The position numbers were made by a program, and so were the translations under genes. Under the pieces are notes generated by a model. That model was not told the origin of the DNA, searched no databases, and saw only the letters and a list, made by a program, of their open reading frames with translations. Below, one piece after another: positions 1-8,971 of a stretch of DNA of 52,180 bases. The stretch's first letter is position 1, and every line of letters begins with the position of its first letter. The stretch lies in the NCBI GenBank assembly GCA_019459525.1, contig JAIBEY010000075.1, positions 1 to 52,180 on the forward strand, given 5' to 3'. The stretch comes from Prolixibacteraceae bacterium. Lineage in GTDB: Bacteria > Bacteroidota > Bacteroidia > Bacteroidales > Prolixibacteraceae.

Positions 1-2
1 AT

Positions 3-110
3 GCTTCAGCAGAATCTTTCAATGCTAAAATCAAAGCATTCCGTGCTTCATTCAGAGGTGTAAGAAATGTAAGCTTTTTCCTTTACAGACTTGCCAAAAT
101 ATATGCTTAG
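3..110 (+). mobile_element. C-terminal end of an ISAon1-like IS transposase (cut by window start)
   Basis: An open frame enters from the left edge and stops at 108-110. Its 35 residues include ESFNAKIKAFR and FRGVRNVSFFLYRLAKI, which I recognise as the C-terminus of ISL3-related/ISAon1-type transposases common in Bacteroidota. The rest of the gene is outside the window, so I cannot say whether the IS is intact. What follows (111-330) is non-coding and holds a 13-bp inverted repeat that may be an IS end. Confidence 0.6.
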
Positions 111-148
111 ATTTTAATCCACAGGTTTCCCGATTGATCCATAAAAAA

Positions 149-328
149 TCCGCATTAATTCGATTGTAAAAATCCCAGATAAATAGGATTTGAGTGCCTG
201 CCTGATCAAACTTCCAACGGTAGCAAATGCTACTCGCGCTTTCGCGTTACTAGGCCTGTTTTAGCAGTCAAAAGCTTACTCGGGTCAATTGTAAATGTTG
301 AATTTTCCAAACGTAGAATTAATGCGGA
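149..328. repeat. 13-bp perfect inverted repeat bounding a 180-bp non-coding segment
   Basis: TCCGCATTAATTC at 149-161 is the exact reverse complement of GAATTAATGCGGA at 316-328. The segment lies just downstream of the transposase stop. It could be an IS terminus with a remnant of a second copy, or a small MITE. The enclosed sequence has no supported ORF but contains a local hairpin-like GC-rich stretch near 226-255. Confidence 0.5.
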
Positions 329-597
329 CAATATCTTTTGATATATGTGTTAGAACGATTTGTTGATTCAAATATAGCTTCCATTCTCCAATTAACCAAT
401 TAAATTGCGGGTTTTTATAACATGTTTATAATATCTGACTGATTTCCAGAATGCTTACCATTCATATCCTTTCGGATAAAAACTTTTTAAGAATCGCATC
501 GTAGAAAAGCGATTTTTCGCAAATCATTCATAAGTATCTGATTTCTTTTGGGTGTCAAAAAAACATCAAATAAATGCCAGTTTTTTGTTGTTTTTAT
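329..597. other. Non-coding stretch, nothing recognised
   Basis: AT-rich sequence between the IS remnant and the tRNA promoter. Short open frames on either strand look random: they have no family motifs and no promoter or ribosome-binding context. Confidence 0.5.
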
Positions 598-628
598 TTT
601 GGTAAAGAAAAAAGTAGTTCTATATTTG
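598..628 (+). promoter_or_regulatory. Bacteroidota-type promoter of the tRNA-Ser/tRNA-Pro transcript
   Basis: TTTG at 598-601, a 19-bp spacer, then TATATTTG at 621-628. This is a full match to the Bacteroidota consensus TTTG-N19-TAnnTTTG. Transcription should start near 633, giving a leader of roughly 90 nt before the first tRNA. Confidence 0.75.
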
Positions 629-725
629 CACGCACATTCGCAAAGGCTGAATGGGTAATGAAATCGCAAGATTTTCGATACAAAAAATAGATTTTGGAAT
701 AGATTAAATTCTGTTACAATACCAA

Positions 726-815
<90 letters not shown>

Positions 816-837
816 ACTAAAATATTGAAATTAAAAT

Positions 838-910
838 CGGGGTGTAGTACAGTTGGTAGTATGCCTGGTTTGGGACCAGGAGGTCGTCGGTTCGAGTCCG
901 GCCACCCCGA
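838..910 (+). tRNA. tRNA-Pro (anticodon UGG)
   Basis: The acceptor CGGGGTG (838-844) pairs with CACCCCG (903-909), discriminator A910. The anticodon stem-loop CTGG-TTTGGGA-CCAG gives anticodon TGG, and the T-loop is TTCGAGT. It follows tRNA-Ser by 23 nt with no terminator between, so both probably come from one precursor. Confidence 0.95.
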
Positions 911-925
911 CAAAACAAGTAGATT

Positions 926-965
926 AATAGCCAGTAAATCAGTTGATTTACTGGCTATTTTTATT
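926..965 (+). terminator. Rho-independent terminator of the tRNA pair
   Basis: A perfect 15-bp inverted repeat (927-941 with 944-958) is followed by a T-rich tail, just downstream of tRNA-Pro. Confidence 0.85.
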
Positions 966-1282
966 TCTACCAATCGCGATATCTCTATTGAAATTAGCGA
1001 ATCAAAACAACACCACATTGGGTCTGAACCGAGAGTCCTTCCACCCTTGCCAATAGCATTTTACTGCGTTATAATCAAAATTATACGAGAAAAAACAAGT
1101 TTAGTATATTTTTTGATAAACATAGGAGATATCCTATTTATTATTTGTATGTTTACTAAGCAAATAAGGTCGTTCGCACACTGCATTTTGTACCGAAGTT
1201 CTTTTCTTCTTTTTTTGCTAAATAACGTCCTGATTTCATACGGAAACCAGTATATTTTAATAAACTCCAAAATCAAATGCAC
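966..1282. other. Non-coding stretch upstream of the OmpA gene
   Basis: About 315 bp. Open frames here are AT-rich, without recognisable domains, and one overlaps tRNA-Pro, so I regard them as spurious. The promoter of the OmpA gene should be here, but I see no clear TAnnTTTG box. Confidence 0.4.
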
Positions 1283-2638
1283 ATGAAAAAAGTAATTTTA
1301 GTATGCTTAATACTTGCCCTGGGAGTAGGTATTAATGCCCAAACTACCGAAAAAAAATGGGGAATTGGTGTCGGTTTAGGCGCATATACTTCTCTTGACG
1401 AAGGAGGGGTTGGACTTATGCCCGAATTATATTTTAGCCGATACCTAAGCCCTAAACTGGATTTAATGCTAAAAGGCGATCTCGGGGTCTTTAACTCTAA
1501 ACTGACTACAAACGATCTTGATTTAGCCAATGCTTTTCTGAATGTACGATACAAACTTAGCGACGAATCGAAAAAATTCCGTCCATATTTATTTGCCGGT
1601 CCCGGATTTCTGGCAGACAATGCAACTTCCGGCCTGAATTTCAACGCTGGGCTCGGAAGTAAGTATTATATCTCTTCAGGAATCGCCTTATATCTTGATG
1701 CTGCATATTTGCATGGAATAGAAGCAACAAGGGGAACTGAAACCATAAAAGACAACTTCATAAAAGCTACCGTTGGTCTGGAATTTAACCTCGGAAAAAT
1801 GAAAGACACTGACAATGACGGAGTAACTGACAAAAAAGATAATTGTCCGAATACACCGGCTGGGGTGAATGTAGATGAAAACGGCTGTCCGGTTGATACG
1901 GATGGCGATGGAGTATCGGATCATATTGACAATTGCCCCACCGTTGCGGGCTTAACATCAATGAAAGGTTGTCCGGATACGGATAAAGATGGCATTACCG
2001 ATAAAGATGATGCATGCCCTGAAGTTGCCGGTTTGAAAAGCTTAAAAGGTTGCCCGGATGCCGATGAAGATGGAGTGGCTGATGCTGACGACAAATGCCC
2101 AAATACAAAAAAAGGATATAAGGTTGATGCTTCTGGCTGCCCGGTTGACACCGACAAGGATGGCGTAGTTGATGCTGAAGACGAATGCCCAACTGTAGCA
2201 GGACCAGCAAACAACAAAGGTTGTCCGGTAAAAGAAGTGAAAAAGGAAATCGACAAAACAAAGGAAGTGACCATTGATCAGGTTGAAATCCAGAATATAA
2301 AAGTTACTCCTGTACATTTCGTTTCCAACAAAAGCTATTTAACCGATTATTCAAAAGGGATTCTGGATAAACTGGTTCAAACGCTAAATTCAAATCCGGA
2401 TTACAATGTTAATGCGCACGGACATACAGACAGCCAAGGATCAGACCAACTCAACATTAAACTATCTCATGATCGTGTTAAATCGGTTGTTGAATACCTG
2501 GTATCCAAAGGAATTTCTGAAGGCAGGATCATTCAGCAAAAAGCTTTCGGAAAGGCAAACCCAATTGCAACCAACGATACTCCTGAAGGCCGTTTGCAAA
2601 ACCGTAGGGTTGAATTCGAGATTTTCAGAATGAAATAA
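1283..2638 (+). CDS. OmpA family outer membrane protein with TSP type 3 repeats
   Basis: About 451 residues. It starts with a signal peptide (MKKVILVCLILALGVGINAQ). Residues ~20-175 look like a small outer-membrane beta-barrel. Residues ~175-315 hold calcium-binding thrombospondin type 3 repeats (DxDxDGxxD...CP, e.g. DTDNDGVTDKKDNCP). The C-terminal OmpA/MotB domain includes NAHGHTDSQGSDQLN and the NRRVEF signature, which binds peptidoglycan. This architecture is the common Bacteroidota OprF-like porin that tethers the outer membrane to the cell wall. An ATG at 1277 is also possible; I chose 1283 because the signal peptide then begins MKK. It is monocistronic and followed by a strong terminator. 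Confidence 0.9.
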   Translation: MKKVILVCLILALGVGINAQTTEKKWGIGVGLGAYTSLDEGGVGLMPELYFSRYLSPKLDLMLKGDLGVFNSKLTTNDLDLANAFLNVRYKLSDESKKFRPYLFAGPGFLADNATSGLNFNAGLGSKYYISSGIALYLDAAYLHGIEATRGTETIKDNFIKATVGLEFNLGKMKDTDNDGVTDKKDNCPNTPAGVNVDENGCPVDTDGDGVSDHIDNCPTVAGLTSMKGCPDTDKDGITDKDDACPEVAGLKSLKGCPDADEDGVADADDKCPNTKKGYKVDASGCPVDTDKDGVVDAEDECPTVAGPANNKGCPVKEVKKEIDKTKEVTIDQVEIQNIKVTPVHFVSNKSYLTDYSKGILDKLVQTLNSNPDYNVNAHGHTDSQGSDQLNIKLSHDRVKSVVEYLVSKGISEGRIIQQKAFGKANPIATNDTPEGRLQNRRVEFEIFRMK

Positions 2639-2665
2639 CAAAACATCGTACATACAAACGGAATC

Positions 2666-2704
2666 AAAGCCCTGTCTATCGGATCAGACAGGGCTTTTTT
2701 TTTG
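2666..2704 (+). terminator. Rho-independent terminator after the OmpA gene
   Basis: The stem AAAGCCCTGTCT (2667-2678) pairs with its complement at 2685-2696 and is followed by a run of nine or more T. Confidence 0.9.
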
Positions 2705-2795
2705 CAAAATGATCAAAAATCAATTTTAAGATTAGCTGCAAATGAATTGATTCAGGAATGACTATTGGCAATGACGATAAATGATGAAAATCAAA

Positions 2796-2803
2796 TATCT
2801 TTG
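2796..2803 (+). promoter_or_regulatory. TAnnTTTG promoter box of argS
   Basis: TATCTTTG matches the Bacteroidota -7 consensus and lies 27 bp upstream of the argS ATG. No convincing -33 TTTG is visible. Confidence 0.6.
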
Positions 2804-2829
2804 TCGCTCAAATTTCAAAGCAATTAAAA

Positions 2830-4623
2830 ATGTCGATTGAACTTATTTTAAGTGCCAAAATCATTGAAGCCATTGCTCAATGCTACAACCAACAAGTTGA
2901 GCCATCATTGGTACAAATCCAAAATACACGGAAAGAATTTGAAGGCGATATTACCTTAGTCGTTTTTCCATTCGTTCGGATGTCGAAAAAATCGCCCGAA
3001 GCAACCGCCGCCGAAATTGGCGACTATCTTCAGCAACATGTTAACGAAGTAGAAAAATACAATGTAGTAAAAGGATTCCTGAACCTGGTTATTTCACCGG
3101 CCTATTGGGTTTCTGTACTAAACTCGGCTTCTGCCCATGCCAATTTCGGAATCACAGAAGCTACTGAAGCGTCGAAACTGGTGATGGTTGAATATTCATC
3201 GCCCAATACCAACAAACCCTTGCATCTCGGGCATATCCGCAACAACCTGTTGGGGTTTTCGCTTTGCGAAATTCTGAAAGCCAACGGAAATAAAGTGGTG
3301 AAAACCAATATTGTAAACGACCGGGGAATCCACATCTGCAAATCGATGTACGCCTGGAAAATGTGGGGAAACGGGCAAACTCCCGAAAATACCGGAATTA
3401 AAGGCGACCATTTGGTAGGTAATTTCTACGTTAAGTTCGATCAGGAATACAAAAAAGAGATTGCTGCATTAATCGGGCAGGGAGAAACCAAAGAAAATGC
3501 AGAACAAAATGCACCTTCGATGCAGGGAGCGCGCGAGTTACTCCTGAAATGGGAAGCCAAAGACGCCGAAACAGTACAACTTTGGAAGACCATGAATGAC
3601 TGGGTTTACGCCGGGTTCGACGTAACTTACAAAGCGATGGGTGTTGATTTTGACAAAATTTACTACGAATCGGAAACTTATTTATACGGAAAAAACGAAG
3701 TTCTGCGGGGATTAGCCGAAGGTGTTTTCTATCAAAAAGACGATTCATCGGTTTGGGCCGACCTGACTCCGGAAGGTTTAGATCAGAAAATCCTGCTTCG
3801 CAGCGATGGCACTTCGGTTTACATGACCCAGGATATTGGCACGGCCAAAGAGCGGTTCCAGGACTACCCCATCGACAAAATGGTGTATGTGGTTGGAAAC
3901 GAGCAAAACTACCATTTTCAGGTCTTGTCCATTCTGCTCGATAAGCTTGGCTTTGAATTTGGCAAAGGGTTGCACCATTTTTCTTACGGAATGGTCGAAC
4001 TTCCTCAAGGCAAGATGAAATCGCGCGAAGGTACGGTTGTTGACGCCGACGATTTGATGGCCGAAATGATCGAAGTATCTCGCAAAACATCGGAAGAACT
4101 GGGTAAGTTGGAAGGTTACACGCCCGAACAAGCTGCCGAAACTTATAAAATGATTGCTTTGGGTGCGTTAAAATATTTCATCCTGAAGGTTGACCCGAAG
4201 AAAAATATGCTTTTCAATCCTGAAGAATCAATCGATTTTAATGGCAATACCGGACCATTTATTCAATATACTTATGCCAGAATCCGTTCTGTGCTTCGTA
4301 AAGCTACCGATCGTGGCATTGAATTAAACCGCGAACTTGCCAGTTCAACAGAACTCTCAGGTAAAGAATTACAGCTTATCAAATCGGTTACTCAATTCCC
4401 GGTAGCGGTAAAAGAGGCCGGAGATATGTATAGCCCTGCCCTGATAGCGAACTACATTTACGAATTGGTGAAGGAATTTAACCAGTTCTACCACGAATGC
4501 CCGATTCTGGTGGAAGAAAACGTTGAAACCAGAAACCTCCGGCTGGTAATTGCCGAAACGGTGGGAAAAACTATAAAAACCGGCATGAAATTGTTAGGAA
4601 TCGACGTTCCGGAACGGATGTAA
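2830..4623 (+). CDS. argS: Arginyl-tRNA synthetase
   Basis: 597 residues, normal for the family. It charges tRNA-Arg with arginine in the cytoplasm. An N-terminal ArgRS additional domain (~1-115) is followed by the class I catalytic domain: HLGH at 132-135 (the HIGH signature, preceded by SPNTNKP) and KMKS at 395-398 (the KMSKS loop). The C-terminal helical DALR anticodon-binding domain ends in GIDVPERM, typical of ArgRS. It is monocistronic, between a TAnnTTTG promoter and a terminator shared with the convergent uvrB. Confidence 0.97.
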   Translation: MSIELILSAKIIEAIAQCYNQQVEPSLVQIQNTRKEFEGDITLVVFPFVRMSKKSPEATAAEIGDYLQQHVNEVEKYNVVKGFLNLVISPAYWVSVLNSASAHANFGITEATEASKLVMVEYSSPNTNKPLHLGHIRNNLLGFSLCEILKANGNKVVKTNIVNDRGIHICKSMYAWKMWGNGQTPENTGIKGDHLVGNFYVKFDQEYKKEIAALIGQGETKENAEQNAPSMQGARELLLKWEAKDAETVQLWKTMNDWVYAGFDVTYKAMGVDFDKIYYESETYLYGKNEVLRGLAEGVFYQKDDSSVWADLTPEGLDQKILLRSDGTSVYMTQDIGTAKERFQDYPIDKMVYVVGNEQNYHFQVLSILLDKLGFEFGKGLHHFSYGMVELPQGKMKSREGTVVDADDLMAEMIEVSRKTSEELGKLEGYTPEQAAETYKMIALGALKYFILKVDPKKNMLFNPEESIDFNGNTGPFIQYTYARIRSVLRKATDRGIELNRELASSTELSGKELQLIKSVTQFPVAVKEAGDMYSPALIANYIYELVKEFNQFYHECPILVEENVETRNLRLVIAETVGKTIKTGMKLLGIDVPERM

Positions 4624-4650
4624 CAAATGTCAGAAGACCGAAGTCGGAAG

Positions 4651-4690
4651 CAAAACCCCAAAATCAGTAATGGTTTCGGGGTTTTGTTTT
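4651..4690. terminator. Bidirectional terminator between argS and uvrB
   Basis: CAAAACCCC (4651-4659) pairs with GGGGTTTTG (4678-4686), with A and T runs on the two sides. It serves the convergent argS and uvrB and touches the uvrB stop codon. Confidence 0.85.
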
Positions 4691-6704
4691 ATTTCGATTT
4701 GCCTTTCAGGATTTCCTGGTAGCGGAACATTTCATCGCGAAGGCGGGCCGCTTCGTAAAAATCGAGCTCTTTAGCGGCGGCTTCCATGTCTTTTTTGAGC
4801 TTGGCAATTACCTTTTCAAGAGCAGGAAGACTCATATATTGGACAACCGGGTCGGCAGCCAGATTGGTCGGCTCGTCGCCACTGTATGCTTTCACTTTCA
4901 TGCCCACACTTCCGTAACCCACAATCTCGCGGCTGGCCTTTACAATTTGAGTTGGAGTAATGTTGTTTTCAATGTTGTATTTCAACTGTTTGGCTCTACG
5001 ATAATTGGTCGAATCGATGGTTCTTTGCATCGAGTTCGTCACTTTATCGGCATACATAATCACCATCCCGTTTAGGTTTCGGGCAGCACGACCTGCTGTT
5101 TGTGTCAACGAGCGTTCGGAACGTAAAAAACCTTCTTTATCGGCATCCAAAATGGCCACCAGCGAAACTTCAGGCAAATCCAATCCCTCGCGCAACAGGT
5201 TGATACCAACCAGCACATCAAATTCACCTTTACGCAAATCCTCCAGAATCTGGATACGTTCAAGTGTATCCACATCTGAGTGAATATACCGCGTTTTTAC
5301 GCCCATGTTGGCCAGATAACTGCTCAATTCTTCAGCCATTCGTTTGGTCAGTGTAGTAACCAGTACGCGTTCGTTGCGCTCAATCCTCAAATGGATTTCG
5401 TGCATCAGGTTATCAATCTGGTTGATGCTCGGGCGAACCTCAATAACCGGATCGAGCAAACCTGTCGGGCGAATGATCTGTTCCACCACAATTCCTTCCG
5501 ATTTCTCCAATTCATAATCTGCAGGCGTAGCGCTCACAAAAACAGTCTGATCGACCACGCTTTCAAATTCATCAAAGGTCAACGGGCGATTATCGATGGC
5601 TGAAGGAAGGCGGAAAGCATATTCAACCAGGTTCATTTTACGCGAGCGGTCGCCGCCAAACATAGCCCGTATCTGCGGCAAAGTCACGTGACTTTCGTCG
5701 ATAACCGTAACAAAATCGTCAGGAAAATAATCGAGCAAACAGAACGGACGGGAACCGGGCAAGCGTCCATCAAAATACCTTGAATAATTCTCAATACCCG
5801 GGCAATAGCCCAATTCACGCATCATTTCCATGTCGTATTCCACCCTTTCCTGAATGCGCTTGGCCTCAACGGGCTTACCTATTTCCTGAAAAAATGCAAT
5901 CTGCTTGACTAAATCGTCCTGAATCTGGCGAATGGCCAACTGCATCCGTTCTTTAGTAGTCACAAATATATTGGCCGGATAAATCACTGCAATATCCAGT
6001 GATTCGATGGTTCCGCTCCCAACCGGATCGAACGAATAAATTTCTTCAATATCGTCGCCCCAGAAAACAATCCGGAAAGCAATATCAGCATAAGCCGGAA
6101 AAATATCCACGGTATCGCCTTTTACCCTGAAATTTCCCCGATTAAATTCCACCTCGTTGCGCGAATAAAGGGCATCTACCAATCTCCGGAGAAATACATT
6201 TCTGCTGATGGTCTCCCCTTTCGAAACCTGGGTAACGTTGGCATGAAAATCTTCCGGATTCCCGATTCCGTATAAACACGAAACCGATGAAACCACAATC
6301 ACGTCACGCCTTCCGGAGAGCAACGAAGAAGTCGTACTCAAGCGAAGTTTCTCAATATCTTTATTAATGGAAAGATCCTTTTCGATGTAAGTATCGCTCG
6401 AAGGCAAATAAGCTTCGGGTTGGTAATAATCGTAATACGACACAAAATACTCCACCGCATTTTCAGGAAAGAACTGCTTCATTTCGCTGTAAAGCTGAGC
6501 TGCCAGCGTTTTATTGTGACTCAATAGCAGCGCCGGACGATTTACTTCGGCTATCACATTAGCCATAGTAAATGTCTTCCCTGAACCGGTTACGCCAAGC
6601 AGGGTCTGGAATGTTGTTCCATTCCGCAAGCCTTCTGCCAGTTGCTTAATAGCTTCAGGCTGGTCGCCGGTAGGCTGATATTCGGAAACAATTTTGAAGT
6701 CCAT
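4689..6704 (-). CDS. uvrB: UvrABC system protein B (excinuclease helicase subunit)
   Basis: 671 residues, full length. UvrB receives damaged DNA from UvrA, opens the helix with ATP and positions UvrC for the nicks of nucleotide excision repair. The Walker A motif GVTGSGKT is at 37-44; the beta-hairpin that probes the lesion (YYDYYQPEAYLP) lies near residue 92; helicase motifs include DESHVT and the C-terminal QTAGRAARN. The C-terminal UVR domain (~630-665) contacts UvrA/UvrC. It is transcribed opposite to argS. Confidence 0.98.
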   Translation of the reverse strand: MDFKIVSEYQPTGDQPEAIKQLAEGLRNGTTFQTLLGVTGSGKTFTMANVIAEVNRPALLLSHNKTLAAQLYSEMKQFFPENAVEYFVSYYDYYQPEAYLPSSDTYIEKDLSINKDIEKLRLSTTSSLLSGRRDVIVVSSVSCLYGIGNPEDFHANVTQVSKGETISRNVFLRRLVDALYSRNEVEFNRGNFRVKGDTVDIFPAYADIAFRIVFWGDDIEEIYSFDPVGSGTIESLDIAVIYPANIFVTTKERMQLAIRQIQDDLVKQIAFFQEIGKPVEAKRIQERVEYDMEMMRELGYCPGIENYSRYFDGRLPGSRPFCLLDYFPDDFVTVIDESHVTLPQIRAMFGGDRSRKMNLVEYAFRLPSAIDNRPLTFDEFESVVDQTVFVSATPADYELEKSEGIVVEQIIRPTGLLDPVIEVRPSINQIDNLMHEIHLRIERNERVLVTTLTKRMAEELSSYLANMGVKTRYIHSDVDTLERIQILEDLRKGEFDVLVGINLLREGLDLPEVSLVAILDADKEGFLRSERSLTQTAGRAARNLNGMVIMYADKVTNSMQRTIDSTNYRRAKQLKYNIENNITPTQIVKASREIVGYGSVGMKVKAYSGDEPTNLAADPVVQYMSLPALEKVIAKLKKDMEAAAKELDFYEAARLRDEMFRYQEILKGKSK

Positions 6705-6784
6705 CTTAAAAGTTTCAAGTTCAAAATTCCAAGTTCCAGGTTTCGATGGATATTGAATATTGGTTATTGGATAATTACCAAAAT

Positions 6785-7801
6785 TTATCTCACATTCAGT
6801 TTCAAATATACCGGGAAATGATCGCTTACACCGGCCACATATTTATTACCAACATACGACCGGTTTGGAGTTTTAGCTCCATTTTTGTTGGTAAAAGTCA
6901 TCCAGTCATTGGTAAAAATAAAGCCCTTATCATCCATTACATGGAATCGTTTGCCTTTAATTAATGCATCAGAAACTACCAAATTATCAAGCATATTCCA
7001 GCTTCCGCTATAAAAATAGGTTCCCATACTTTTGGCATCATCGGGCATCATCAGGTTAACCAACCTTGCCCCTGAATCCGGTGATTCGGCACCCAACGTT
7101 TCGTACAGGCTTTTGTTGGCTGGCTCGTCGTTCATGTCGCCCATGATGATAATCCGGGCGCTGGGATCTTCAGCCAAAATCTGATCGGTTTTACTTTTAA
7201 GTACCGAAGCGGCTAAAACTCGTTTGGGCTCAGTTTTCTCGTCACCACCAATCCGCGATGGCCAATGATTTACAAAAAAATGAACTGTTTTCTTTTTTAT
7301 TTTTCCGGTAACGTGCAAAATATCACGCGTTTTAAACTCCGGATCATCAGGAAAAACTACGGGCAAGGTTTCGTGGCTGACTTCCTGAAAAGCATCCTGA
7401 CGGTAAATCAAGGCTACATCTATTCCACGATAGTCGGGACTTTCTTCATGAATAATTCCATATTTTTGATTCTTAAGCGCTCCTGTCAGGGTTAAATCTT
7501 CCAGTACGGTGCGGTTTTCAACTTCCACCAGACCAACAATTTCGGGCAATTCTTTCGGATTAATTTCAGTAATTACCCGAACCAAATCGTTCAGTTTTTT
7601 CTGGTAGCGTTCGCTGTCCCATTTCTTTTCACTAGTTGGAAGAAATTCCTCATCCGGAATTTTCGGATCATCAACGGTATCAAACAAATTCTCGACATTG
7701 TATGAAATCACCGTATATTCGTTGCGGAGTGTTTTTTTTGCCGATGTACAAGAACTTATTGCAATTGCAAGAATGATCAGTACTCCTAAATTATTTTTCA
7801 T
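6785..7801 (-). CDS. Endonuclease/exonuclease/phosphatase-fold lipoprotein
   Basis: 338 residues. A short signal ends in the lipobox AISSC, so it is probably a lipoprotein anchored at Cys18. The EEP (DNase I-like) motifs appear in order: SYNVENLFD, GLVEVENR (catalytic Glu), HWPSR, GDMNDEP and the terminal SDHFPVYLKL. The family hydrolyses phosphodiester or phosphomonoester bonds in nucleic acids, lipids or small molecules; the substrate here is unknown. Bacteroidota carry many secreted members annotated as endonucleases. It lies 3 bp downstream of the HAD gene, so the two are probably cotranscribed. Confidence 0.85.
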   Translation of the reverse strand: MKNNLGVLIILAIAISSCTSAKKTLRNEYTVISYNVENLFDTVDDPKIPDEEFLPTSEKKWDSERYQKKLNDLVRVITEINPKELPEIVGLVEVENRTVLEDLTLTGALKNQKYGIIHEESPDYRGIDVALIYRQDAFQEVSHETLPVVFPDDPEFKTRDILHVTGKIKKKTVHFFVNHWPSRIGGDEKTEPKRVLAASVLKSKTDQILAEDPSARIIIMGDMNDEPANKSLYETLGAESPDSGARLVNLMMPDDAKSMGTYFYSGSWNMLDNLVVSDALIKGKRFHVMDDKGFIFTNDWMTFTNKNGAKTPNRSYVGNKYVAGVSDHFPVYLKLNVR

Positions 7802-7804
7802 ACC

Positions 7805-8413
7805 CTATTTCCCAATCGTTACTTCATAATAGTTGGTCACATCAACAACCATCATTCCTGCGGTTTCGGCTGCCTTCATGCCCAATATTCCATCTTCGAA
7901 TACCTCACAATCAACAGGATTAACTCCCATAAGTTCAGCACATTTCAGGAAAGTTTCCGGATGTGGTTTATAATTTTGTACGTCTTCGCTGGCAACCACA
8001 ATTTCAAAATAATCCTGTAACCCAATAATTTCGAGTGTTTTAAACGCTAACCGGCGCATTCCTCCGGTTCCAACCGCCATGGGTATAATTCCGTGGTATT
8101 TACGGACTAAATCGGTTACCACTTTAATCTCAGGGGTCAAATGCATATTCTTCTCGAACTCCGTTTCCTTGATATCGCCCATTTCTTTGGGATCAATTTG
8201 GGTACCGAAAATCTGATTGAGTTTTTCCACCGTAGGATAGAGCGGAATACCAGCCAGCTGCTGAAACAGCTCCGGAGTAAAATCAATTCCATAACTTGCG
8301 GCGGCGTTTTTCCAGGCAATGTAATGAATCGGCATTGTATCTGCCAGAGTTCCGTCGAGATCGAAAATCAATCCTTTTGCTTTTGGATTAATTTCCAGCT
8401 TTGTTTTAGTCAT
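7805..8413 (-). CDS. HAD family phosphatase, beta-phosphoglucomutase-like
   Basis: 202 residues. HAD motif I is FDLDGTLADT (nucleophile Asp near residue 17); the helical cap follows (residues ~20-90); motif II lies in VGTGG; motif III is the Lys of YKPHPE; motif IV is FEDGILGMKAA. This pattern fits subfamily IA (beta-phosphoglucomutase, fructose-1-phosphate or 6-phosphogluconate phosphatases). The substrate is probably a sugar phosphate, but the sequence does not decide between mutase and phosphatase. It is first in a two-gene unit with the EEP lipoprotein. Confidence 0.85.
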   Translation of the reverse strand: MTKTKLEINPKAKGLIFDLDGTLADTMPIHYIAWKNAAASYGIDFTPELFQQLAGIPLYPTVEKLNQIFGTQIDPKEMGDIKETEFEKNMHLTPEIKVVTDLVRKYHGIIPMAVGTGGMRRLAFKTLEIIGLQDYFEIVVASEDVQNYKPHPETFLKCAELMGVNPVDCEVFEDGILGMKAAETAGMMVVDVTNYYEVTIGK

Positions 8414-8525
8414 TCTTTGTTTTTCTGATTCGATCCAAAAATAGCCATTAAAACCACAAGATCGGTTGTAATGTTTTTTGTTTGCCTAAAATTTAACACT
8501 TTTGCTAAACATCAAATCAGCTAAA

Positions 8526-8915
8526 ATGACTTCAACCCTGCTACTTCAATATTCCAGCATCTCACAATGGGCACTTTTCTTAGGTATTGCATTAACTCTT
8601 TTCGGCTGGTTTGAGAAGAAAAATAAGATTTTAGTAGCCGGACAGTTCCTTTTTCTTTTACTTGGTTTATTTGCGATCTGGGTTCTACTTTCAGGACAAG
8701 TAAATATTGGGCAAACAGAAAGTAAAAACATCACAAAAGAAATGAAAGTTCTAAGCTTTTACCGGGGAGTTTTAATCCTCAACGGAATTAATCTGATTTC
8801 GTTGTTCCTCAAATTATTTAAACTTCGCTTTCAGAAGGCAAGTTTAGCTGCTGTAATACTTATAGCGTTAATGTTATTCTTTATGATCTTCAATATCCTT
8901 CAAATGCCGGCATAA
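8526..8915 (+). CDS. Small integral membrane protein, unknown function
   Basis: 129 residues from the ATG at 8526; an upstream TTG at 8502 would add eight. It has four hydrophobic segments: WALFLGIALTLFGWF, ILVAGQFLFLLLGLFAIWVLL, a third near residue 80, and LAAVILIALMLFFMIF. The loop between segments 2 and 3 is polar. I recognise no family. It stands alone and is followed by a terminator shared with nhaD. Length, start codon and composition support a real gene. Confidence 0.65.
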   Translation: MTSTLLLQYSSISQWALFLGIALTLFGWFEKKNKILVAGQFLFLLLGLFAIWVLLSGQVNIGQTESKNITKEMKVLSFYRGVLILNGINLISLFLKLFKLRFQKASLAAVILIALMLFFMIFNILQMPA

Positions 8916-8918
8916 AAA

Positions 8919-8956
8919 AAAGCGTTGTACCTGCCCGGGCAAATACAACGCTTCTT
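8919..8956. terminator. Bidirectional terminator
   Basis: AAGCGTTGTA (8920-8929) pairs with TACAACGCTT (8944-8953), with A-rich and T-rich flanks. It separates the convergent membrane-protein gene and nhaD. Confidence 0.85.
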
Positions 8957-8971
8957 GTTCTTGAAGTCTGT

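Noticed and set aside
825-1286. Open frame of about 150 codons across tRNA-Pro
   Set aside because: It overlaps the tRNA and its terminator, has no domain and shows no coding-like composition.
1805-2240. Tandem-repeat-like DNA with GATGGCGATGG-type units
   Set aside because: It encodes the TSP type 3 repeats of the OmpA protein; the periodicity is protein-driven.
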